Source: Sipunculus nudus (lineage: Eukaryota > Annelida > Sipuncula > Golfingiida > Sipunculidae). From it: a DNA stretch of 64,000 nt. A program made the position numbers and the translations under genes. The notes below the pieces were generated by a model that saw only the letters and a list, made by a program, of their open reading frames with translations, ran no database searches and was not told the origin of the DNA. Shown one piece after another: positions 1 through 12,500 of the stretch (within the stretch, counting starts at the first letter, position 1; every line of letters begins with the position of its first letter). Location of the stretch: contig CM049306.1 of assembly GCA_026874595.1 (NCBI GenBank), positions 104,605,142-104,669,141 of the forward strand, written 5' to 3'.

Positions 1-828
1 CTTTAGCCTTGTAAGGTCCATTAGGATTGCTAAAGCCTTGGTTAGGTCCATAATGATTGCTAAAGCCTGGGTTAGATCCATTAGGATTGCTTTAGCCGTG
101 GTAAGGTCCATTAGGATTGCTTTAGCCTTGGTTAGGTCCATTATGATTGTTTTAGCCTTGGTAAGGTCCATTAGGATTGCTTTAGCCTTGGTTAGGTCCG
201 TTAAGATTGCTTTAGCCTTGGTAAGGTCCATTAGGATTGCTTTAGCCTTGGTTAGGTCCGTTAAGATTGCTTTAGCCTTGGTAAGGTCCATTGGGATTGC
301 TTTAGCCTTGGTTAGGTCCGTTAAGATTGTTTAGCCTTAGTTAGGTCCATTAGGATTGGTTAAGTCTTGGGAAGGTCCATTAGGATTGCTTTAACCTTGG
401 GTAAGTCCATTAGGATTGCTTGAGCCTTGGTAAGGTGAATAAGAATTGCTTAAGCCTTGGTTGGGTCCATTAGGATTGCTTAAGCCTTGGGTAGGTCCAT
501 TAGGATTGCTTTAGCGTTGGTTAGGTCCATTAGGATTGCTTTAGCGTTGGTTAGGTCCATTAGGATTGCTTTAGAATTGGGTAGGTCTATAAGGATTGCT
601 TTAGCTTTGGTTATAGGTCCATTAGAATTGCTTTAGCCATGCATGGTTATGTCCATTTGGATAGCTTTAGCCATAGTTAGGTCCATAAGGATTGCTTTTG
701 CGTTGGTTAGGTCCATTAAGATTGCTTTAGCCATGCATGGTTAGGTCCATTTGGTTAGCTTTAGCGTTGGTTAGGTCCATTAGGATTTCTTTAGCCTTGG
801 TTATGTCCATTAAGATCGCCTAAGCATC
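1..828. repeat. 30-bp minisatellite, about 27 copies
   Basis: A unit close to TTAGGTCCATTAGGATTGCT plus TTAGCCTTGG repeats with a 30-bp period from the window start to about 828, where it decays. Because 30 is a multiple of 3, it leaves an open frame on the plus strand that reads as a 10-residue repeat (VRSIRIALAL-like). That frame is a by-product and not a gene. Units at 190-310 alternate two variants, which suggests duplication of pairs. The array probably continues left of the window. Confidence 0.95.
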
Positions 829-1780
829 AGCAATAACTGTTTCTTAATTATATCTCTAAGGCAAAAGAGGTATGTTTTCGCAAAGAATAAAAGCAAAAAA
901 CAGCGCAACCCATTTCTACGAAATTTTTGGCAGCGGGGGAACATGAACATGTAAAATTTTGGTGCTATAATCCTATAAAGGAGCGGATAAATTTAGCTTG
1001 CGTCAATGTGGAGAAGTTTTCGCCAATACTTGTTGAATTGTTTTGGTGTTCAGGGATAGTAAAAACACGGAACCGATATACCTTATGTATAGTGCTCAGT
1101 GCATGAGGCATGGGCAATGGAAGACCCCTTGGTGCAGAACGTATGAAGGGGCGGGTCCATTAGGCTGCATGGACCGAGGTATATGCGCTCTGCCCAGTGC
1201 ATGTGTCATTTTAGGTTAAGAATTTTTGCCACCAGTAGTAAAAATATATAAAGTTCATATACATACACATGCAGTTAACTTCCGTGTCCACCATTAGATA
1301 AGTGGGTCATCTGACGTCAGCCTTCATTGTCGCATCCATCAATCCTACAGGCAACAAACTTCATAACGCGTGAACATGTTCTCTGGGCATGCGGCTTTAA
1401 CTGTAAATTTAAGTAAATGGTGTCAAAATATAGGCATAGACCATGGGTCTAGAAAAACCTGCATGTTTCGTAAAAAACTGCAAAGTTCGTGAATTAAGTC
1501 TTTTATTGCATTGGGAGAATAAACTGCGGTACATGTTTTCGGTATGTGGGTATATTGTACAGTGGAATAAACCATACCGTTTTGTTGGACCTTATCAGCT
1601 GTCATTTCAAAAATTCACAGCATCCAGTAAGAATGAGCAGTCGAGTCCGAATGGTCACATTAAACTCGCTTGATCATCCGAACAAAACATGTCCTATAGA
1701 GATGATTACATAAAGCCCAGTTTGGGTTGTCTGTCTGTCTGTCTGTCCAGCTGTCTGTCTGTTTCCTGTTTCTCTCTCCC
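829..1780. other. non-coding stretch, nothing recognised
   Basis: Unique-looking moderately AT-rich sequence. Two overlapping open frames on opposite strands near 1423-1673 show no known domain, no convincing splice sites and no codon pattern, so neither is called. Confidence 0.6.
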
Positions 1781-1784
1781 CGTT

Positions 1785-1793
1785 CCCATTCAT

Positions 1794-1864
<71 letters not shown>

Positions 1865-1937
1865 TTTGCAGTTTACCAGTATACTGTTGCCTCTGTGTCC
1901 TCACACACACACACACCCTCACACACACACTCTCTCT

Positions 1938-1980
<43 letters not shown>

Positions 1981-2065
1981 ATATCCGTTTGTCACTCCCT
2001 CTTTATTTTTCCCTATCGACCATGCAGTATCGGAGTATCAGCCTCTCTCTATGCATGTATATGTG

Positions 2066-2111
<46 letters not shown>
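1785..2111. repeat. compound microsatellite (TA)n-(CA)n-(CT)n-(CT)n
   Basis: A (TA)n tract at about 1795-1861 is followed by (CA)n at about 1903-1930, (CT)n at about 1930-1977 and a second (CT)n at 2068-2111. Several long open frames here are pure dinucleotide translation. Confidence 0.95.
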
Positions 2112-2114
<3 letters not shown>

Positions 2115-2505
2115 ACTACTTCCATATTTTCCGGTTGGAAGCGAAGCAGTTTTGGGTAATTATATACACATATATATTGTGGTTAACACAATTCACAAGC
2201 TTTACAATTGAAATCAGAGCGAGTTTATTTCTATGTAGGTGTGCTTGATTAATTAATATTCACCGGCTACAACATGTCTTGAAAAGTTGAAATCAATATG
2301 AAATCTGCTAAATATCTTGTCTGATGCCCCAAAAGATACAAAAGTGAGCTTGACGCGTGCTTCGGGTAGATTGTGGTGATTGATGTGATGTTGTCGGTGT
2401 ATTAGACCAGGTAAGTAGGCGTAACGAGATAAAGCATTGTGAGGAAACCGTGAATCACGCACCACTGATCATCGTTCGCCGCGTGTAATCAGATTGTGTT
2501 TACTC

Positions 2506-2680
2506 GAGGGGCAGATCCATGATTCAGGAAAAGGGGACCGGGGGGGGGGGGGGACTAACAAAAACTTAAATATAGGTCCCCAGTTCCGAAAGGGGGGGGG
2601 GGGGTCATATAGGTCCCCAGTTCCGGAAAGGGCGGGGGGGGGGGGGGGCAGGACCCCCCCCCCCCTGGATGCGCTTCTGT
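2506..2680. repeat. G-run cluster with opposing C-run; possible small MITE
   Basis: Three runs of 12-16 G (about 2539, 2591, 2635) and one run of about 13 C (about 2654) lie within 140 bp. A 22-bp segment around ATAGGTCCCCAGTTCCG is duplicated between the G runs. The outer parts (GGGGCAGATCCATG on the left, and GCGCATCCAGG as reverse complement of the right) are weakly inverted, as in hAT-type MITEs, but no clean target duplication is visible. The G and C runs could form a hairpin or quadruplex. Confidence 0.5.
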
Positions 2681-5620
2681 AGGCCTCCTCCGGCCGCGTA
2701 ATTACTTCACGCCGTGCATGTTTAACCCGTATAACACAGATACAGAGCAATCTATTTAACGGCTGACATGATTACAATTCTCCACCAGACCCGGAGTGGT
2801 TTCTCTTGGAATACGCCCGCCAATATTGTAGCGTGTGTTCAGCAAAGCGAATCACAAATTATGATAAAAACATACTCAAAGGGCTGATTATGTCATCTCC
2901 ATGTACCTATAACGTAATATTAATAATGGTAATACTGAATATAATGACAATAGTAATAATAATAATTATTATTATATATGTGTAGTTTACATATTATAAA
3001 TATATGAACAATATATATATAAACATGTATAATATATTCAATAATGATAGTAATTATAATAAAGGTGAAATACATCAATATATAATATAATATATATAAA
3101 ATATATGAAATATTTATAATAAAAACCATGTATATAATATTATGAAGTATAATATATATATCTAATATATGTAATATATATAATAATAAGATGTAGAATA
3201 TTATAAATAAACAATGAACTAGTTCCCTTTATGGATGGAAATGGATCGTATAAAATATATGAATATAGTGTATTATATAATATATTTAATATATATATAT
3301 ATAAAACATGTAGTATATATCACATGAACAATGTACCAATACCGTATAGGGATGAAAAAGTGTCTGTTTTTAGCATGTGAGGTTGTTGGTAAATCATAAG
3401 CATGAGTTCAACCAAATCAACATTTATATCAGGTGATTTTATCAAATAACGATGCATTACGTTTTGATGAGAAAGTTTCACTTGAATATATCCTTTGTCA
3501 AGGTACCTGTGCGCTAACAAAGCCCTGTGAACCCACGGTAATAATTATGACGAACGGGTGCGCAGGACCCTGGATTGAAGTAAACCTATGTAATACTGTC
3601 CATAAACAGACACACGTCATGTTTGGCTGGCGTCCAGAAGTTACCTTGACTACACGCGACACCCGTTATCACATCAGATTTGGACACGCACGGGCCATGC
3701 AGACTTGTTGAACGGTGGATAATTACAGCTATTTATCGCACCGATTCATCTGGTACACCCAAACAGCCGGGGGACATGACAACGAGACCACTGATAGGAT
3801 CAGCGAGGGCCCGACATGCACACGGCGATCCAGGGATGTGCGAAGCTGTATACTCTCAACATAGTAGTGACGATATCGCGAGAAATAAAAGACCAAAGTC
3901 CATTATTAGCTCCACAACCATATTTTTTTCACCAGTTTTCGAATATATTCTTATATATTCGAATATATTTGTTTTACTCAAATGATTTTGTCATAAAAAT
4001 ACATTTGAACTATATATTACAAATTACAAGCATACGTCCATACAATGTCACATATATAGCTTGATGGGCTTATGCTCGAATACAGTATTTAAACCATCAT
4101 ATCCTCAGATCTGGAATGTCCTGAAAAGTAAAAAAAGCGATAGCTGTAATGTGTAATAATATGTAAAATTTGTTAGGCTATACTCCTGAAAGTACTCCTT
4201 TCATATAGATATTCCTGTAAAGACTGGCCTTAACATCCAGGCAAAAATACACTGTATACATAAACGTAAAGAAAATTGGAAAGGGGCACCTATTTGATCC
4301 ATCCATAGTATAAATCATTCCATGAATCAATCAATAACTAAAAAAAATTAAGAACCACCACAACTAAAACCAAGGCGCAGGCGGGGTTCGTTATATATAT
4401 ATGTATATATATGTTCTCTGGTACCTATGTTCCCCGGTACCTATATGATTGAAACCCAAAACTATATGAAACGGGAATGCATCCTTGTGTTTAACATATA
4501 CCAATTATCAAATCATCAATAAAATCAGCAAAACTCAATAAAATCTCATTTTTATTGTTAAAATTGCAGGTTAAGTATTGGTGAAAAAAATTGACCAGAT
4601 TTTACCTTTTGACCTTGAACAGTGACCTTGAACCTTTCAGTGATTCTGCAACCTTTGATAAAGGTCATACTTTCTAGCGCGGTTACCAGTCATGAACACA
4701 ATAGTCATCGAAACTTTTTTGGGGGTCTTGGATGGTCGACTGTATAATCCATGCATGCATGTTCTGCCACTACACACCACTAAAGTTTCGGGAATATCGG
4801 TCCAGTGCTTTTCGCATAACCCTGCTAATAGACAAACAAACCGACACCCCCCCCCATATACACGGGTTAAAATATATATCCCCAGTTATTAAAAACCTCT
4901 ATAAGCGGAGATTATCAGGGCTTTCTTGTAGTTTTCCTTGTCCAATAATGCCTCTTTATAAAGCGTGTAACAATGACACACAGCACCATAGCAACAGAAA
5001 TACTATTCTAATCATTTAAAAAGTTATTGTGACGATTTATATGTTTCCTTCTTCATATACATATACAGAGTTTACAAATATTCATAGTTATACCTCCACC
5101 AGGAAGGTACATTTTATCCCCCCCCCACCCCGGCTGGTTGCTAGGTTTGTTGGTAGGTTTTTCATTTTGCAATTTTATGCAAAAAGTTAAAACCAGTTTT
5201 GATGAAAATTTTGTGGACGGTTATAGGGTAAGGAGAAGGAACAGTTCATTAGACTTTGGCGGTAATCTGGATCAACACAATATATTTATAAATCGAAAGA
5301 TTATATAAAATTGTTGCACAGGGCGATTCCTTTGCCTCAGGGGAGAGCCGCCCCATTCATAGCGTTTGGCAATCGACCAGGTGAACCAATGTTACTGAAA
5401 CGTGGCAATGTGCGGCTGTATCACATGGGAGCTTTATAAGATAATATTGGCTGAAGTAATCAGGTAGCCTAGCAACTACACACATATAGCTTGAAATAAT
5501 TTCTTTAGTTACCGGCAATGGACTTTCTTAATTAAGTTAAAATTTATTATAAGTATCTCAAGCCCTCCTCAGATGGTAAAAATAATAAAGATGGCATGGA
5601 ACTATACCTCTGTGTAAATG
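2681..5620. other. non-coding, AT-rich; no gene recognised
   Basis: The part at 2895-3330 is very AT-rich low-complexity DNA (TAT/ATA). A short cluster at 4590-4670 carries TTTGACCTTGAACAGTGACC-type half-sites, related to the repeat at 17.6-18.5 kb. Open frames at 3433-4064 and 4692-5019 show no domain, splice context or conserved motif. Confidence 0.6.
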
Positions 5621-5639
5621 TATGCTTCCTACTCCGTCA

Positions 5640-6090
5640 GATACCGAAATCATCAGATCCTCAACTCTTCAGGTGAAGAACTCATCAGATCCCGACCTTA
5701 TTCAATCATTAACTGATTATATCATGAACTCATTAGACCCAAACCTCATCAGATCCCGAACACATCTGATCATGAACACATCAGATCATGATGTCAAATC
5801 AGATCCCCAAATCATGAACTCATCAAATCATAAAATAATCAGATTCTGACCTCATCAGACCCCATCCTCATCAGATCCCGAACTCATCCGATCATGAATA
5901 CATCAGATCATGAACTCATCAGATACCAAACTCAGCAGATCCCCTACTCACCAGGTCATAAACTCAACAGATCCCGAACTCATGACTCTTAACAGAAATC
6001 TCATCAGATCCCATACTCATCAAATCATGAACTCATCAGATCCCGAACTTATCAGATCATGTACTCACCATATTATGCCCTCAATGATAA
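5640..6090. repeat. degenerate 16-bp minisatellite (GAACTCATCAGATCCC)
   Basis: Units of GAACTCATCAGATCCC or GAACTCATCAGATCAT recur about 25 times with substitutions and small indels. Open frames in this stretch only translate the repeat. Confidence 0.9.
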
Positions 6091-6600
6091 CAGTTTTTTA
6101 AGTAGTCAACCCTTATAATGACACAGTTTTCATGATAAATTATAATATCCAATTATTAACAGTCAGATTAAGTCGTTAGATTAAATTTAGTCGTTATAAG
6201 TTTGTATCTGACATACATACACGAGGTGCGAAAGCTAAAGCTCGAAAGCAAGCATTGGTTTTTTTTCGTTAGGCGAGTTTCGATGTTCAAATATGATAAG
6301 ACTAATAAAGCCTGGTAATATTAAACCGAGTGCCAATTCAACTGCAATTATTAAGCAGCTATTATGGAACCCGTCAAAAGTCAATGTGCTATATCAGTAG
6401 CTGACGTAATGTCTTTAAATATCCCAGGTCTCTGACTCTGTGCTTCCTGCTGTATATTATGTATTGATGAGGAGACAGTCACAAAGCTATCGACAGGAAA
6501 ACGTTTAAAAATATTTAAAAATAATAGCATCATTTGTGCATGTAAAATGAAGGGGGTATTTTTGACGATGTCATTCAATCTGCAGGTGCTACACACATAG

Positions 6601-6783
6601 TCATTGAATCGTTCTGTGACTGACGGGCACGATAGGTAACTTGTACACACCCAGCTTGCCACGTGAGCACCTCTTGCAGATACCATCTCCCATGTCGTCT
6701 GCTGGGCACACTCCAAATTTGGCGCGTCTCCAGGAATTAGATGGGCCGCACGCGACACAAAATCTACCCAGAGTTGTCAGCAA
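6601..6783 (-). CDS. possible cysteine-rich terminal exon (uncertain)
   Basis: On the minus strand an acceptor-like CTCTGGGTAG is followed by an open frame starting FCVACGPSNSWRRAKFGVC and continuing to GDGICKRCSRG, with a TGA stop at 6601-6603. The cysteines lie in a CxxC ... C ... CxxC arrangement, as in small zinc-binding or disulphide-rich domains. The stretch is more GC-rich than its surroundings. No matching upstream exon was found and the family is not recognised. A second open frame on the same strand (6758-6381) overlaps it, which weakens the case. It may be a chance frame or a remnant of a lost gene. Confidence 0.2.
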   Translation of the reverse strand: MLTTLGRFCVACGPSNSWRRAKFGVCPADDMGDGICKRCSRGKLGVYKLPIVPVSHRTIQ

Positions 6784-7061
6784 AATTGTTATTTACTTTC
6801 CTTTATTTGGTTGTATGAGTAATATAATGGTCAGCGGTGAACCGTATCTGTTGACAATCACACTTTGTCGGGCATGCACAGGCCGGGGTACTTGTACATC
6901 CATGTACACCTTTTGTTGTGAATGCAGGATATTATATAAACACGTGTGCGTTTATATGTATACGTCTTATCTCTATGTTTGTCTTTTTTTCTGTCCGTCT
7001 GTCCCCCTACTTCCTATTCCTTTCTTTCTCTCTGTTTCTCTCGCTCACTCTCCCATTCTCT

Positions 7062-7063
7062 CT

Positions 7064-7110
<47 letters not shown>
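7062..7110. repeat. (TA)n microsatellite
   Basis: A (TA)n tract follows a pyrimidine-rich stretch at about 6975-7060. The frames across it (IYIYIY) are not coding. Confidence 0.95.
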
Positions 7111-7112
<2 letters not shown>

Positions 7113-8120
7113 CCCCCGCATTTTGGCAAGTGGGTATGATACATGTAAGCACCCCCTGCTATTCAGAGAGTAGGATTTATAAACTGGAAATAAAATGTAT
7201 ATATATATTTCAATATTCGTGTACAAAAATGTTGCCCCCGCCTACCGCTATGCATGAATCATCCCATTGAAGAAGCCACTGATATTTATTCAGTTTCTAA
7301 TTGTAAGCTGGCGTGAGAATGCCAGTGGAAAGCTGTGCTGATACTTTGCTTCAGCCACTCCATGCATGTGCCCAGTCTCTGGCCAAAAGTATAATTACCA
7401 CCTCCTTTTGTACAAAAGCATGGATTTACCTGAACAATACCTGTGCAGGTACAATAAGTCTGCTAAATGGGGCCAAGTAGGCTAACAAATCCTGTTTTAC
7501 GCCTGGTTGGATGAACTGGATAGAAACCAAACGCTGTCCGTCCAAATTCAATTAACCCTTGTCTTCATGGCATACACTTCGGTATATAAATACTATTGCA
7601 ATTTCCCCAAAACAGTAGTTATCACAGCGTATGTGATTGGTTCATGTGTGACTTTCTGATCAATACCACGGTTATTCAAGAGGAACCGTTTGCTTGAATG
7701 AATCTCGCGGTATTAATTCATTTGAGTGGAAAGGAGGTTTGGAGTGTTCTGTATTTCCATATAGTCCAGCCCACAGGGTATTTTGCATATGGCGCCATGG
7801 TCGAATTAGACAGTCTACGTTTAACTGTTACTGCTTTGAGTATATACGTTTACAAAGAGTAAACACTCTATATAGTTAGTAAATTGAAGGTAGAAAATCT
7901 GCAAGACTATTGTAAGGGGTCAGGCTGATCTATATCTCAATGATGTCGTACTTAACATTTAGAGAGTGCGCTCGCTTTATACTTTACAGATCAATGAGAG
8001 CGTTCGAAGTTCTAATATCAGGGTAACAATAACTGCACAGATTATTACCCGATTGATTATCTGGCTGGGTTGACGATCAAGTATCATGTGATTATCAGTA
8101 ATTGGCAATGACATTACCGA
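7111..8120. other. non-coding, nothing recognised
   Basis: Unique-looking sequence. A frame at 7694-7879 has no domain or splice context. Confidence 0.55.
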
Positions 8121-8124
8121 TTGT

Positions 8125-8125
8125 C

Positions 8126-8196
<71 letters not shown>

Positions 8197-8197
8197 T
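8125..8197. repeat. (TA)n-(GA)n microsatellite
   Basis: TA repeats at about 8127-8171 pass directly into GA repeats at 8172-8196. The DNA from 8198 to 8930 holds only a degenerate CATAC/ACCAT low-complexity patch at 8435-8585. Confidence 0.95.
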
Positions 8198-9104
8198 TAT
8201 CGATTTATAGATACTTCATTACAAAGTCTTTTTAAAATACCTGTAAACTAACTATTTTCTTAATACAAGCACCAAGAATGTTAGCACTAGATTTCAGTAG
8301 CACTTCATGAGCCTGGTATATCGTTGTAGACCGTCACAGCTGCTGACATGTGTACCGTGGGATACAGATTAAACGTAAAATGTTAAAACCTGACTTGTTT
8401 GCTGTCTGACGCAATTCACGGCAGCAAGAAATCGATACATATATACATACATACATATATACTTACATACGTAACACACAATACTTATATAACACATACA
8501 ATACATATACCATATACCATTTCATACCATAACATAACACAGCATAGCATTGCGTAGCATACCATATTTTACCATGCCATGTATATGTAAATCTTTATTG
8601 CCTCCATAAATGAATATACATACATTAATTTTCATTTGAAGCTCGAAAGTTATTCTGAAGTAAGCAAAGAGTAACATGTATTAAACTGTACATGTTATAT
8701 GAGGTAAAAGAATGTCCTGTCAAGTTAAATATTGTAAATTAGTCCCTGCATATGTAAACAACAACAGAGGTAGACGATTATTAAGACGTGAATATGTATG
8801 TCCATATGTGTATTTATTGAAATGAAAGTAGGAGCTTTCATCAGAGGATCATAGAAAAAATTTATGAGTATTTCACATTTTGTTTTCTTGGGTCCAAGTA
8901 TATGAGTTTTCATTTATGGAACAGCTACCGTGGGGCACATTTCTATTCATTGCTAAAAGGGGGCAGCACCTGCTAATGGGACGTTAACACAATTGTGCTA
9001 GACATATCCTGGTATGTCATTGTTCCAAGGTGACGAGTATCAAAGCGCAGGGATTTGTCCACAGGTTCTAGTGGTATATATATTTATATATCTATGTAAG
9101 GGCA

Positions 9105-9107
<3 letters not shown>

Positions 9108-9163
<56 letters not shown>
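9108..9163. repeat. (GA)n microsatellite
   Basis: About 27 GA units lie downstream of a short TATATA stretch. The matching place in duplication unit B (20424-20483) holds a long (TA)n tract instead, so the dominant motif has switched since the duplication. Confidence 0.95.
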
Positions 9164-9166
<3 letters not shown>

Positions 9167-9393
9167 CAAGTACTCCAAATCAGACCGAGACACACCAGGA
9201 ACATACATAAATCTCCCCAATTATCATTCACGATTTTAATTTTGCTTAACTCAGGTTTAATTGAATCATATTATAATTCAAGTTCTGATGCAATTGGAAA
9301 ATGACATTAAAAATGAAAGGACGTCAGGAATTGATGTTTGCAAGGTTCTGCATATAGACCTGACGAAAACGGATTTGGTATGCATTGAAATAT

Positions 9394-9399
9394 TTTATT
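9394..9399 (-). promoter_or_regulatory. poly(A) signal of gene A
   Basis: AATAAA on the minus strand, about 160 nt past the stop of gene A. The same hexamer is kept at the equivalent place after gene B (20737-20742), which supports it. Confidence 0.6.
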
Positions 9400-9557
9400 C
9401 TAAAATGTCACATTAAGATGATGCAGAAATGAGAAGTGTATATGTATCTACATGAAAGAAGTACTGACAGCAAGCCATATGTGTGTGAAGTGAGTATCTG
9501 AACATGCATTATGCAAACAAGGGCCGGGGGACAGTTGTCAATTTCCGTGTTGGCAGA

Positions 9558-12500
9558 TTAGTTCCATAAAATCTCATCAGATGTCTCTCTCAGTTTATGG
9601 CAGCGTTCTTCACGCACACATTTGGTGTCAGACCAGACGTATCCATGGTGACACACGCACGCGCCCTTCATCTTCTCCTGGTTACAGTATCTGTTCATTC
9701 CATCGCACTTTGGTTGGCAAGGACTTGCGTTCTGGTCGTAACTGGAATGTGGTGGACATGACGGGTCGGGGCCTGAAAAGGATCCGTTATCAGCCAGTGA
9801 GAAAATGTATCACCGAATCGTACATCATCTGTTGGATTAACCGCATTTTTGAATGGACACTGTCCCGGAAAGAGTATATAATCTTTTAGATCACGTGGAT
9901 GAAAAGTCAAATAGTTTCTAAAAAAAGTATTACATATTATTTTCGCAATATTGCAGAATAAACCCATGACCACGTAATCATTCACTAGCCTGGATCCGAA
10001 TTTTTATTTACCACGTACTATAGTTAAGTGGCTAAGACCAAGATTTGGGCAGGATGGGAACATGCCGGACCAAAGCACTGACTATTTTCCTGTGTTATTG
10101 ATGCCCTTAGCTTTCAATATTTGATAGGAGCCACTTCCTCATAATGTATTATGGCAGCATTGGATTCCAAGATAGCCACCATGTAGAAACACATGTAGAC
10201 TAATAGGCTAATATCTCTGCTTGGTGTGTGGCTGGTTGTATGCTCCCCTGGGAGGCGACAAGGCCCGAAAAAAAAACCCCAGGTAGGCAAGGAGTTAATT
10301 AGGTCGGATGAGACTGGCATCGTTAGTGATGTCAGACTGTCATCCCATTAACTTTACATCTTTAAAAAATCTTTTTTTGATACTTTGATACTTTGGATAT
10401 CATAATTGTATTCCTAATCTAGGAAAATGTATGCTTAGACACTAAAACTGCTTTCCTAAGTTGCCTAGAAGCCGAGATATAAGCATATATCTACATGACG
10501 GCCAACTTGGAATCCAAGATGGCTGCCATAATACATTTTTAGGAAGTGCCTCCTAGCAAAATTAATAGTTAAAGCCATGAATAACACATAGAATAAGTTG
10601 GCTGCTTTCATTTAGATTGTCCCATTCCAAAATATGGGTCTAAGCCCCAGAACAATAAAAAAAGAGCAAATTATGACTTTTGTTTCTAGTTAATCATTAT
10701 TTTGATAATTTGGATAGCATAATCGTATTCCTCATCCTTGAAAATGTATGTTTAGACACTATGATTGTCTTTCTAAGTTGCCTAGAAGCCGAGATATTAG
10801 CCTAAATGTGTTTCTACATGGCGGCCATCTTGAAATTCAAGATGGCTGCCATTATGCATTTTGAGGTATTAGCTCCTATCAAAAATTGAAAGCTAAGGCC
10901 ATGCAAAAAAGTCTGGTGCTTTTGTCCGGCATGTCCTAATCAATTTGCGAAGCCACATGACTATACGTCTGTGCGTGAGTCTTGCATTATTAAACTCGTT
11001 GTGAACCATGGAAGAGTAGCTTCTGTTACTGTGATACTAGTCACAGACAGAGTGATAATACCATATGGGTAAACTGGACTTATAAGCTGAATGACAGTTA
11101 AATGGCATTAATTTCTTGCGACACGGACCAGTGCGCAGTCGCCAGTCGGGAGCTCTCTTTAGAACATCAGAATGGTCCATATCAACTGGAGAAAATCAGG
11201 TTTGCTCACTTGTACAAAACAAATAACGAAACATAAATAAACTCACAGCCTGACTTGTCTTTCCAGGTGTCTGGGACAGGCGCATGAATGACCGCACACT
11301 CCCTCACAAACGTGCGGAAAGTCTCACAGCGGTCGAAATTTTTGAACGCACAACAGGCGTCTTCAGCACATCCTTTCCAGAACATGGGATGACGCACACA
11401 CTTCCCGAAGACTTTCTCCTCCCTCAGCATGTCACACTGGGAAGCCTCTTGGCACTTGGTTCGTTTGCAGGGTCGAGTTGATTCCTTTGTACAGCTATAA
11501 GAACAAGAAGTAATTGTCACCAAACATCTTATAAATTTCCTAAAGTCGACTCTTTAGCAAACAATAGTGTATTTGGGTCAGAATTTTACTTTTGCTATTG
11601 ACGCCAGTGATATTTAATAGGGTAAGAAGACACTTATTGTGTTTACTCTACAGACTGATCAATGTCCTACGTACTATTTGCCGTAAAGGTCGGGCGCCTG
11701 GTAGCTCCAGCCGATTTGGTCCCAGGTTCCTTTTCTGCCATTTCTTTGACGTTGGTCATTTCGTTTATTGCCATCGTAGTTTCCACAGAGCCCACAGAGA
11801 CCTTTACCTCTTAAACTCGAGTTAACTTCAGCGTGAATATACGACGGTCGGTAAACAACGGTAACTTGCTTTTTGGCGAAAGTAAGCCGGGTTTCCCTGG
11901 GCGGTTTTGTAGTGATGACAAGTCCACGTATTTCGCGGTAACTTTTTGCCTTAACCTTGCTACCGTCAGCCTGTTTTGATAGATACAAACTCGAGCGTCA
12001 AACAAAGAGTTTGAATTGTAGAATTTTGAGATACACATTTTAATGTGAGCGTCAAACAAAGAGTTTGAATAGTCGAATTTTGAGATGCACATTTTAATCA
12101 ATGAGGGTGGAATAATTTTTTTTCACAAATGATGTAATGCTTGTTTTCAATAACACCATCTTTTTTTTTGCCTGTTTATTTGAACAGCCTGTTTGGAATC
12201 TAACATATTAAACAATTAAGACCGCATGGTTAGCAGCCCTCAGAATCAGAACGCATCATGTAGCAATGATGGGACAGTCATAGACTCTTAGTTTGATATA
12301 TACTGCCATCTGGCTGGAAATTATGTGAGTAATTTATACTCGTAGCCCATCATGCACTACAAGTTGAAAACAATCTCAGGCAGGCAGTCAGTGACACAGG
12401 CCACCGGCTAGTTGAAATGATGCTGTTTTTCAGTGACGTAAGCAATTACTGGTGCTTTCTCAGAATATCACCGGCAAGAGTGACTTGGCTGACTGATTGC

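Noticed and set aside
38-334. 98-residue plus-strand frame with a 10-residue repeat
   Set aside because: It is the translation of the 30-bp minisatellite; frame openness follows from the period being a multiple of three.
1674-2248. Several frames rich in IY, SL and HT repeats
   Set aside because: Translations of dinucleotide microsatellites; no start context or domain.
6641-7270. 209-residue plus-strand frame
   Set aside because: Its middle is a pyrimidine-rich tract and a (TA)n tract; the rest has no recognisable motif.
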